From: Oscillospiraceae bacterium
GTDB taxonomy: Bacteria > Bacillota > Clostridia > Oscillospirales > Ruminococcaceae
Direction of reading: 5' to 3'
NCBI GenBank assembly: GCA_017424665.1
Contig: JAFOYK010000187.1
Span: 1 to 6,253 of the forward strand
DNA: 6,253 nucleotides
The position numbers and the translations under genes were made by a program. Positions 1 through 5,818 of this stretch are shown in pieces (position 1 is the first letter of the stretch; each line of letters begins with the position of its first letter). The notes beneath the pieces were generated by a model. The model was not told where the DNA came from. It was given only the letters and a program-made list of their open reading frames with translations, and searched no databases.

Positions 1-661
1 AATCGAACCGGGCCAGAAAGTTTCCGTTATCGGCGGTACCGGAAGCGGAAAATCCACCCTTGTTTCCCTTATGCTTTGCTTCCGTATGCCCACTGAAGGA
101 AAAGTCATTTATGACGACCGTTCCACCGATTCTTTAAGCCACAAAACGGTTCGAAAAAATATAAGCTGTGTTCTCCAGAATTCCGCAATTTATTCCGGAA
201 CCATTAAAGATAACATTCTCATGGGAAAACCCGGAGCAACCGATGACGAAATCCGAGAAGCCGCTGAAATTGCGGAACTTTCGGAATTTATTGAAAATCT
301 TGACGACGGTTTTGACCACGAACTTAATCAATCCGGCAAAAACCTTTCCGGCGGACAAAGGCAAAGACTTTCAATCGCAAGAACTGTTGTCAAAAACTCC
401 CCTATTTATATTTTTGATGACAGCTTTTCCGCTCTGGATTTTCTTACCGAATCCAGACTCCGCACAAAACTTTCCAAAAAGGCCGCAGGCAAAACCCAAA
501 TCGTTATAACCCAGCGCGTAACTTCCGCCATGAACAGCGACCTTATCCTTGTTATGGATAACGGTTTTCTTGTTGATTCCGGTAAACATTCCGAACTTCT
601 GGAACGCTGCGGAATATATCGGGAAATTTATGCTTCCCAGACGGGAGGTGCTGTTAAATGA
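1..661 (+). CDS. ABC exporter half-transporter, degenerate-site subunit (5' truncated; nucleotide-binding domain only)
   Basis: The gene enters from the left edge; the first whole codon is at base 2, leaving 219 visible residues. These are most of an ABC ATPase domain; the membrane domain expected upstream is outside the window. In visible-residue numbering: Walker A GGTGSGKST (11-19), Q-loop Gln59, signature LSGGQ (115-119), Walker B IYIFD ending at Asp139, and D-loop SALD. Two key residues deviate. The catalytic Glu after Walker B is Asp140, and the switch-loop His is Gln171 (ITQRVTS instead of the usual AHRLST). This pair of changes is known from the degenerate subunit of heterodimeric exporters such as TM287/TM288. 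The stop overlaps the start of the next ABC gene by four bases (ATGA), so the two are probably translated together and form one heterodimer in the inner membrane. The substrate cannot be told; the multidrug or lipid exporter class is the usual family assignment. The ATG at 71 lies inside the ATPase domain, after Walker A, and is not the true start. Confidence 0.93.
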   Translation, partial: IEPGQKVSVIGGTGSGKSTLVSLMLCFRMPTEGKVIYDDRSTDSLSHKTVRKNISCVLQNSAIYSGTIKDNILMGKPGATDDEIREAAEIAELSEFIENLDDGFDHELNQSGKNLSGGQRQRLSIARTVVKNSPIYIFDDSFSALDFLTESRLRTKLSKKAAGKTQIVITQRVTSAMNSDLILVMDNGFLVDSGKHSELLERCGIYREIYASQTGGAVK

Positions 662-2430
662 TTGAAGAAAACAAACAGAGCCGATTCAAATCTCTTTTAA
701 GAATTTACAAAGAAGCAAAGCCCATCTGGGGTTGGCTTCTTCTTTCCTGCTTTCTTTGCCTTCTTTCCATTGTTTTCACAGTAATTTCCCCAAAACTTCT
801 CGGCGAGCTTATCCAGAAGCTTTATGATTTTTGGTCCGGGGAACTTGTTACCGAAAATTTCTCCGGAATAATTCTTGCGGGAATAATTCCCCTTGGAATA
901 ATCTATGTTTTGCTGAGTTTGGTCAAACTTGCGAACATGTATCTTCTTAATAATGTTGTAAGCCGCTATTTTACATGCAATATCCGCATTAAAATCTCCG
1001 AAAAGATCAAAAAACTGCCTGTAAAGTTTGTTGACTGTACATCCGTCGGAGAGATACTTCGCAGAATGACCGACGACGTCTCTCATATGGGAACGTCCAT
1101 ACATACGATGATTGAGACCCTTTCCACCGGTTTTTTACAGATTATCGTCATCACCGTTATGATGTTTTTCGAAGATTGGCGTCTTTCCCTTGCCGTTCTC
1201 GTAATTACACCTATTTCCGTATATCTTTCCTCGAAAATCTCCGCCATCAGCGAAAAACATTTCCATAATCTTTTCACAGAAGCCGGAAAACTCAACTCGA
1301 TAGTTGAAGAAAGTTATACAAACTATGCCACAACAAAGGCTTATAACTGGGAAAACGAAACTTTGCGCAGACACGAAGAAATAAACCTTCGACAGCGTGA
1401 TTCTGAAGTTAAGGCAACCTTTATCTCCTCTGCCGTTCGTCCCTGCATTGCTTTCACTAATTCTCTCGCTTATATCGCCGTTAACCTTCTCGGCGGCTGG
1501 CTTATTCTTAACGAAGGAGTTTCCATCGGAACCATTGTTACTATTGTTCTTTTCGCAAAACAGATTGCCGCACCGCTTGAACAGATTGCCGAAGGTTTGG
1601 GCGATGTTCAGCGCGCAATAACTTCTTCCCAAAGGGTTTTTGCCCTTCTCGACCTTGAAGAAGAAAAAATCGATGAAGGAAAAATCGACAGAAACGAAAT
1701 TCTGGGTAACGTAAAATTCGAAAACGTCGATTTTTCTTACGACGAAAAGAAACCGCTTATCAAAAATCTTAACCTTGATATAAAACACGGCCAGAACGTT
1801 GCTATAGTCGGTCCAACCGGCGCAGGAAAAACCACAATAGTTAATCTCCTTATGCGTTTTTACGACCCGCAAAGCGGAAAAATTTCCATAGACGGACACG
1901 ATATTTCCGAAGTTTCCCGTGAAGATATTTGCGGCCTTTTCGGAATGGTACTCCAGGATACCTGGCTTTTCGGCGGAACTGTTGCTGAAAACGTTGCTTA
2001 CGGAAAACCGGAAGCTACCCGTGAAGAAATCATAACCGCTTGCGATGAAGCTTATTGTGACCATTTTATCCGCACTCTTCCCCATGGTTACGATACTGTT
2101 ATCGGCGACGATACCACCAATATTTCCGGCGGACAGAAGCAGCTTCTTACAATTGCCAGGGCTCTTCTTGCTAACCACCGTCTGCTGATTCTTGATGAAG
2201 CCACATCCAACGTTGATACCCGAACCGAAATTCTTATCCAAAAAGCCATGGATAAGCTTATGGAAGGAAAAACCTGCTTTGTAATAGCCCACCGACTTTC
2301 CACCATTGTTGATTCCGACCTTATTCTTGTTATCAACAACGGCGAAATTGTTGAAACCGGAAAGCACGAAGAACTTCTTGAGAATAAAGGTTTTTATTAC
2401 GAAATTTATACAAGCCAGTATGCTGTTTAA
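658..2430 (+). CDS. ABC exporter half-transporter, canonical subunit (membrane domain plus ATPase)
   Basis: A complete 590-residue half-transporter, the normal size for a type IV (MsbA/BmrA-like) exporter. An N-terminal membrane domain has six hydrophobic segments at about 24-46, 70-92, 157-175, 177-196, 259-283 and 288-308. The ATPase domain follows: A-loop Tyr361 (FSYD), Walker A GPTGAGKTT (385-393), Q-loop Gln433, signature ISGGQ (489-493), Walker B LLILD with Asp513 and catalytic Glu514, and switch His545 (AHRLST). All catalytic residues are present, unlike in the preceding gene. Pairing the two would give one working ATP site (this Walker A/B with the partner's LSGGQ) and one degenerate site, as in known heterodimeric exporters. 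The ATG at 658 overlaps the upstream stop by four bases and has GGGAGG nine bases upstream. The C-terminal ends of the two proteins are clearly paralogous (SDLILV, GKH.ELLE, EIY.SQ). Substrate unknown; export of a drug, peptide or lipid is possible. Confidence 0.96.
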   Translation: MIEENKQSRFKSLLRIYKEAKPIWGWLLLSCFLCLLSIVFTVISPKLLGELIQKLYDFWSGELVTENFSGIILAGIIPLGIIYVLLSLVKLANMYLLNNVVSRYFTCNIRIKISEKIKKLPVKFVDCTSVGEILRRMTDDVSHMGTSIHTMIETLSTGFLQIIVITVMMFFEDWRLSLAVLVITPISVYLSSKISAISEKHFHNLFTEAGKLNSIVEESYTNYATTKAYNWENETLRRHEEINLRQRDSEVKATFISSAVRPCIAFTNSLAYIAVNLLGGWLILNEGVSIGTIVTIVLFAKQIAAPLEQIAEGLGDVQRAITSSQRVFALLDLEEEKIDEGKIDRNEILGNVKFENVDFSYDEKKPLIKNLNLDIKHGQNVAIVGPTGAGKTTIVNLLMRFYDPQSGKISIDGHDISEVSREDICGLFGMVLQDTWLFGGTVAENVAYGKPEATREEIITACDEAYCDHFIRTLPHGYDTVIGDDTTNISGGQKQLLTIARALLANHRLLILDEATSNVDTRTEILIQKAMDKLMEGKTCFVIAHRLSTIVDSDLILVINNGEIVETGKHEELLENKGFYYEIYTSQYAV

Positions 2431-2437
2431 AAAGGAG
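2431..2437 (+). promoter_or_regulatory. Ribosome binding site of the phosphatase-superfamily gene
   Basis: AAAGGAG starts directly after the stop codon of the ABC gene and lies ten bases before the ATG at 2448. It supports this start and shows the hydrolase is expressed from the exporter message. Confidence 0.8.
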
Positions 2438-2447
2438 TGCGTTTATA

Positions 2448-3221
2448 ATGCAAAACAAAGTTCTTATGATTCTTTGCGACGGAATGAGACCGGACGCGGT
2501 TTTGAAATGCGGTCATCCTTTTGCTGAAAAACTTATGAGCATTTCAAGTTATAATCCGCATGCTCAAACGGTTTTTCCCTCCTGGACTCTTCCTTGCCAC
2601 ATGTCTCTTTTCCACAGCGTTGATCCTTCCGAACATGGCGTTTTGGGAAACACTTTTGTTCCCGGCGAAAGAAAAGGACTTTTTGAGCAGCTTCGCGACA
2701 ACGGAAAATCCACCTCTTTTTTCTATAGCTGGGGCGAACTTAAAGACCTTTATGACCCCTATGCTCTTTGCTACGGACACTTTGTTTCCGAAGAATATTT
2801 TCCCCACGGAAAAGTCACCGAACTTCTCGAGGAAAATTGCGAACAGTTTATAAACGAATATAAACCTGATTTTGCTTTTCTTTATCTTGAAACCACCGAC
2901 AGCATCGGCCACGAAGAAGGCTGGGGAACCGAAGCTTATTATAAGGCGACCTACCATTCTTTTGGAATCATTGAGAAAATCATGTCAAACATTCCGGAAG
3001 ATTACAGCGTAATCGTTTTAGCGGATCACGGCGGCCACGACCATACCCACGGAACCGCCGACCCAATCGATATGACCATTCCCCTTTTTATTAAAACAGA
3101 TTTCGAACTTGATGAAATGAAATTTGATTACGCAAACATAATTGATATTGCGCCGACGATTTGCGGCATTATCGGAATCGACCCTTCGAAAAAATGGAAA
3201 GGAAAAAATCTCTTGAAATAA
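2448..3221 (+). CDS. Alkaline-phosphatase-superfamily phosphodiesterase/pyrophosphatase-like hydrolase
   Basis: A 257-residue protein of the alkaline phosphatase superfamily, closest in motif layout to the type I phosphodiesterase/nucleotide pyrophosphatase branch. A full two-metal set can be read: Asp11 in LCDGMRPD, probable nucleophile Thr47 in TLPCH followed by PSEHG (61-64 for SEHG), Asp151 and His155 in TTDSIGH, Asp193 and His194 in ADHGGHDHTHG, and His201 as the likely last ligand before the IPLFI strand. The sulfatase signature C-x-P-x-R is absent, so a sulfatase is unlikely. There is no signal peptide or membrane segment, so it should act in the cytoplasm. It is shorter than nucleotide pyrophosphatases of the NPP type, lacking large insertions. 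It lies 17 bases after the exporter gene, before a terminator, so it is the last gene of that operon. The reaction is presumably hydrolysis of a phosphomonoester or phosphodiester; the substrate is unknown, and whether it is connected with the transported compound is inference only. Confidence 0.85.
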   Translation: MQNKVLMILCDGMRPDAVLKCGHPFAEKLMSISSYNPHAQTVFPSWTLPCHMSLFHSVDPSEHGVLGNTFVPGERKGLFEQLRDNGKSTSFFYSWGELKDLYDPYALCYGHFVSEEYFPHGKVTELLEENCEQFINEYKPDFAFLYLETTDSIGHEEGWGTEAYYKATYHSFGIIEKIMSNIPEDYSVIVLADHGGHDHTHGTADPIDMTIPLFIKTDFELDEMKFDYANIIDIAPTICGIIGIDPSKKWKGKNLLK

Positions 3222-3224
3222 TCC

Positions 3225-3252
3225 AAAAAAGCACCCGGATGGGTGCTTTTTT
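3225..3252 (+). terminator. Rho-independent terminator after the exporter/hydrolase operon
   Basis: A perfect inverted repeat GCACCC/GGGTGC (3231-3236 and 3241-3246) with the four-base loop GGAT is followed by six T, then C and four more T. Six A lie in front of the stem, so the hairpin can extend to 12 pairs and would look like a terminator on either strand. It begins four bases after the stop of the hydrolase gene. No gene converges from the right, so its working direction is +. Confidence 0.93.
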
Positions 3253-3272
3253 CTTTTCCAGTTTTAAAACTC

Positions 3273-3301
3273 TTTTCAAAATCTTAAATATGTGTTATTA
3301 T
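3273..3301 (+). promoter_or_regulatory. Candidate sigma-A promoter for the PHP/Lrp/aminotransferase/ispE unit
   Basis: TTTTCA (3273-3278; four of six match TTGACA) is followed after 17 bases by TATTAT (3296-3301; five of six match TATAAT). A TG at 3293-3294 gives an extended -10 of the form TGnTATTAT. Transcription would start near 3308, leaving a leader of about 20 bases. A perfect TATAAT lies at 3301-3306 but has no good -35 at normal spacing, so it could be an alternative -10. The position, directly after a terminator and before a gene with a clear ribosome binding site, supports a real promoter. The region is AT-rich, so chance matches are likely. Confidence 0.55.
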
Positions 3302-3307
3302 ATAATA
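3296..3307. repeat. 12-base perfect AT palindrome over the -10 region
   Basis: TATTATATAATA equals its own reverse complement and covers the proposed -10. It could be an operator, for example for the Lrp-type regulator encoded downstream, but short AT palindromes occur often by chance in such sequence. The palindrome is seen; an operator role is inference. Confidence 0.3.
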
Positions 3308-3316
3308 TTATAGAAA

Positions 3317-3321
3317 GAGGG
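3317..3321 (+). promoter_or_regulatory. Ribosome binding site of the PHP-domain gene
   Basis: GAGGG within AAAGAGGG lies eight bases before the ATG at 3330 and supports that start. It sits only about ten bases after the predicted transcription start. Confidence 0.65.
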
Positions 3322-3329
3322 CGATCTTT

Positions 3330-4151
3330 ATGTATTATCAGAAAAGATTTGACGGACATGTTCACAGCGACTGTTCTCCACGCGGTGTTCACTCTATGAT
3401 GAGCCTTTGCGAACAGGCGGTCAACCGCGGACTTATGGGTTTTGCGGTAACGGATTGTTGCGATTGTGACCGTTTTGACGAAATGCAGTTTGCCGAAAGA
3501 GTACGCGAATCCGTTTATTGTGTATATAAAGCCCGCTCCGTTTTCGAAGATTCTTTAATAATTTTAAACGGAATCGAAGTCGGCCAGCCTCTTGATAACA
3601 TTGGAAAAGCTGACAAGATCATCGCAAGCGCTCCTTTTGATATGGTTCTTGCTTCCGTTAAAAAATATCCCGACGGAAGAAAAGTAAGCGATATCAGTTA
3701 TTCCGAACTTTCCGAAAACGAGATAATCAAATTCATGGAATCTTATTATAAACATCTTCTTGAAATGTCCAATTGGGTAAACTTCGATGTTTTAAGTCAG
3801 CTTACACTTCCGATGCGTTACGTAAACAGTGAATCTGCGCCCTATTTTTCAATTCGTCATTGCGATGACATAATCGAAATGATTTTGAAAAAACTTGCCG
3901 AAAACGGAAAAGCCCTTGAAGTAAACACTTCCGCTCTTCGCGGAAAGCTCAACATGATCCTTCCCCCTGTAAGATATCTTCGCATGTTCCGTGAACTTGG
4001 CGGAGAATTTGTAACCGTTGGTTCCGGCTCACACAGCTGCGGTTCCCTCGGAGCCGATTTGGGTGAAGGAATTGCCCTTGTTAACGAAGCGGGTTTCTCT
4101 TCATATTGCTATTTTGAAAAGCGCAAACCCGTTCTTATAAAAATTGATTAA
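3330..4151 (+). CDS. PHP-domain protein, histidinol-phosphatase (HisK/HisJ)-like, with altered metal site
   Basis: A 273-residue protein with the PHP fold, about the length of HisK-type histidinol phosphatases. Recognisable motifs in order: DGHVHSD with His10 and His12, GFAVTDC (37-43), GIEVG with Glu83, LASVKKY (107-113), VLSQLTLPMRY (154-164), EVNTSALR (197-204) and TVGSGSHS with His235. In active family members these positions normally read TDH, SVH, a His in the fifth motif (as in GHLD), and SDAH. Here they are Cys43, Lys111, Gln157 and Gly233. About half of the usual metal ligands are therefore replaced, while HxH, Glu83 and His235 remain. This makes standard histidinol-phosphate phosphatase activity doubtful; the protein may bind fewer or different metals, act on another substrate, or be non-catalytic. 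A Cys-rich stretch DCCDCD (42-47) is unusual. No his genes are nearby. It is the first gene of the right-hand unit and lies 13 bases before the Lrp-type regulator. The fold assignment is firm; the function is open. Confidence 0.82.
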   Translation: MYYQKRFDGHVHSDCSPRGVHSMMSLCEQAVNRGLMGFAVTDCCDCDRFDEMQFAERVRESVYCVYKARSVFEDSLIILNGIEVGQPLDNIGKADKIIASAPFDMVLASVKKYPDGRKVSDISYSELSENEIIKFMESYYKHLLEMSNWVNFDVLSQLTLPMRYVNSESAPYFSIRHCDDIIEMILKKLAENGKALEVNTSALRGKLNMILPPVRYLRMFRELGGEFVTVGSGSHSCGSLGADLGEGIALVNEAGFSSYCYFEKRKPVLIKID

Positions 4152-4156
4152 AGGAG
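4151..4156 (+). promoter_or_regulatory. Ribosome binding site that fixes the regulator start at 4165
   Basis: AAGGAG begins at the last base of the PHP stop codon and lies eight bases before the ATG at 4165. It decides against the in-frame TTG at 4144, which lies upstream of this site and inside the preceding gene. Confidence 0.8.
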
Positions 4157-4164
4157 ATTTTATT

Positions 4165-4650
4165 ATGGATCAGCTTCTTAAACTTCTTGAACAGAACGCA
4201 AAACTCACCACCGATCAACTCTCCGCACTTCTTGGAAAAACCGAAGAAGAAATTGCTTCCGCAATCAAAGAATATGAAAAAGAAAACGTAATAGTCGGAT
4301 ATAACGCTCTCGTCAACTGGGAAAAAATCGACCCCAACGATTACACCGCAGTTATTGAACTTAAGGTTCAGCCCAAACGCGACCACGGTTATGACGAAAT
4401 TGCCGCTGAAATCATGCGTTTTGATGAAGTTCAGACTGTATGGCTTATGAGCAGTTCCAGCTATGACCTTTCCGTAATCATCCGCGGACACAGCTTTAAA
4501 GACATTTCTCTCTTTGTTGCAAAACGCCTTGCAACTCTTGATTCCGTAACTTCCACCGCAACCAACTTTGTTCTTAAACGTTATAAAGAACATTTCTTTA
4601 ATTTCGGAGATGTCATCAAAGACGAAAGGAGGCAACTGAATATTGATTGA
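4165..4650 (+). CDS. Lrp/AsnC-family transcriptional regulator
   Basis: With the ATG at 4165 the protein has 161 residues, the usual length for the family. The N-terminal winged helix-turn-helix covers about 2-52, with the pattern LLKLLEQNAKLTTDQLSALLG and the typical linker ENVIVGYNALVN (40-51). A ligand-binding RAM (AsnC_trans_reg) domain follows at about 60-143: YTAVIELKV, then EIAAEIMRFDEVQTVWLMSS, then YDLSVIIRG, and a last strand leading to VLKRYKEHF. The family forms dimers or octamers, binds AT-rich DNA and responds to amino acids. The gene overlaps the following aminotransferase by eight bases, which suggests that it controls this gene and probably its own operon. In Bacillus subtilis an Lrp-type regulator and an alanine aminotransferase (alaR-alaT, formerly yugG-yugH) are arranged in the same way. 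That this gene is an AlaR equivalent is inference. The HTH is somewhat atypical (TEEEIASAIKEYE where most members have a Ser/Pro-Arg-rich recognition helix), so its DNA site may differ. Confidence 0.92.
   Translation: MDQLLKLLEQNAKLTTDQLSALLGKTEEEIASAIKEYEKENVIVGYNALVNWEKIDPNDYTAVIELKVQPKRDHGYDEIAAEIMRFDEVQTVWLMSSSSYDLSVIIRGHSFKDISLFVAKRLATLDSVTSTATNFVLKRYKEHFFNFGDVIKDERRQLNID
4625..4632 (+). promoter_or_regulatory. Strong ribosome binding site for the TTG-started aminotransferase gene
   Basis: AAAGGAGG, a near-complete Shine-Dalgarno sequence, lies inside the end of the regulator gene and ten bases before the TTG at 4643. No ATG or GTG lies nearby in the right frame, so the site supports TTG as start and would compensate for the weak start codon. 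Confidence 0.8.
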
Positions 4651-5818
4651 TTACAACAAAGTTCTTTCCGAGAAAGTTGCCGAACTTAAACCTTCCGGAA
4701 TAAGAAAATTCTTCGACCTTGCGGCAGAAGTTAAAGACGTTATTGCGCTTACCATAGGCGAGCCCGACTTCAAAACTCCCTGGCATATCCGTGAGGCAGG
4801 TATCAAATCCCTTGAAAAAGGACATACTTGGTATACTGCCAATGCCGGTCTTATCGAACTTCGCCAGGAAGCTTCCAAATATCTCAAACGCAGATTTAAC
4901 CTCGAATACGATGCAAGCAATATTTTTATAACCGTCGGCGGTTCCGAAGCAATCGATCTCACTATTCGCGCTATTATTGATAACGGTGACGAAATGCTTC
5001 TTCCACTCCCCTCTTTCGTTTGCTATGACCCTATCTGCCGCCTTGCCGGCGGAAAGGTTGTCACCATTGAAACCAAACGCGAAAACGATTTCCGTCTTAC
5101 TGCGGAAGAACTTCGCGCCGCAATTACCCCCAAAACAAAACTTCTTGTTCTTCCTTTTCCTAACAACCCCACCGGCGCTGTTATGCGAAGAGAACATCTT
5201 GAAGAAATAGCGGAAGTTCTTCGCGGAACCGACATCATGGTTCTTTCCGATGAAATTTATGCTGAACTCACTTACGGTGATGAGCGCCATGTTTCCATCG
5301 CTGAAATTGAAGGAATGAAAGAACGCACCATTATCGTAAACGGTTTTTCCAAAGCATACGCAATGACCGGTTGGAGACTTGGTTATCTTGCCGGCCCTTC
5401 CCCTATCATCAGCCAGATGCTTAAAATCCATCAGTACGCAATCATGAGTTCCCCGACCACCAGCCAGTATGCCGCTATTGTTGCAATGCGCGACTGTGAC
5501 AACGAAGTTGAGGAAATGAAAAAACAGTACGATATGAGAAGACGCTATCTTGTAAAAGCTTTCAACGACATGGGTCTTGATTGCTTCACTCCCGAAGGCG
5601 CTTTCTATGTTTTCCCCTGCATAAAATCCACCGGACTTTCTTCTGAAGAATTTTGCGAAAAGCTTCTTCGCAGCAAAAAAGTTGCCGTTGTTCCCGGCGG
5701 AGCTTTTGGTTCTTCCGGCGAAGGATTTGTTCGTGTTTCTTATTCCTATTCTCTTGACCATATTATGGAAGCAACCAAACGAATCAAAGAATTCCTTGAG
5801 GAATTGAATAATGGATAA
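4643..5818 (+). CDS. Class I/II PLP-dependent aminotransferase (AspC/AlaT/PatA-like)
   Basis: A 391-residue fold-type I aminotransferase of normal length. Visible motifs: IGEPDF near the N-terminus (substrate loop), TANAGLIELR, the PNNPTG loop with Asn174, Asn175, Pro176 and Gly178, SDEIYAEL with Asp203 and Tyr206 (contacts to the PLP ring), the Schiff-base Lys237 in GFSKAYAMTGWRLGYL, and Arg364 in FVRVSYS, which binds the substrate alpha-carboxylate. The enzyme transfers an amino group between an amino acid and a 2-oxo acid such as 2-oxoglutarate in the cytoplasm. Aspartate, alanine and aromatic specificity cannot be separated by motif; the adjacent Lrp-type gene favours an AlaT-like role by analogy with Bacillus. 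Translation starts at TTG behind a strong ribosome binding site and overlaps the regulator gene by eight bases; its stop overlaps ispE by eight bases. It uses no TTA, CTA or TCA codon: of 34 leucines, 28 are CTT, five CTC and one TTG. Confidence 0.95.
   Translation: MIDYNKVLSEKVAELKPSGIRKFFDLAAEVKDVIALTIGEPDFKTPWHIREAGIKSLEKGHTWYTANAGLIELRQEASKYLKRRFNLEYDASNIFITVGGSEAIDLTIRAIIDNGDEMLLPLPSFVCYDPICRLAGGKVVTIETKRENDFRLTAEELRAAITPKTKLLVLPFPNNPTGAVMRREHLEEIAEVLRGTDIMVLSDEIYAELTYGDERHVSIAEIEGMKERTIIVNGFSKAYAMTGWRLGYLAGPSPIISQMLKIHQYAIMSSPTTSQYAAIVAMRDCDNEVEEMKKQYDMRRRYLVKAFNDMGLDCFTPEGAFYVFPCIKSTGLSSEEFCEKLLRSKKVAVVPGGAFGSSGEGFVRVSYSYSLDHIMEATKRIKEFLEELNNG

Noticed and set aside
71..661. ATG at 71 as the start of a short separate ATPase gene
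   Set aside because: The reading frame is open to the window edge and encodes Walker A upstream of this ATG, so the gene is truncated by the window.
1135..2367. A 410-codon open frame on the minus strand opposite the second ABC gene
   Set aside because: Same cause: codon bias in the ABC gene. It has no ribosome binding site or domain that I can recognise.
2448..3221. Sulfatase identity for the alkaline-phosphatase-superfamily protein
   Set aside because: The formylglycine signature C-x-P-x-R is missing; the nucleophile position is Thr47 in TLPCH.
3301..3306. Perfect TATAAT as the main -10 element
   Set aside because: At 16-18 bases upstream there is no convincing -35, while TATTAT five bases earlier has TTTTCA at 17 bases and an extended TG. 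I keep it only as an alternative.
4144..4164. TTG at 4144 as an upstream start of the Lrp-type regulator
   Set aside because: It lies inside the end of the PHP gene and in front of the AAGGAG at 4151-4156. The ATG at 4165 has correct spacing and gives the normal family length.
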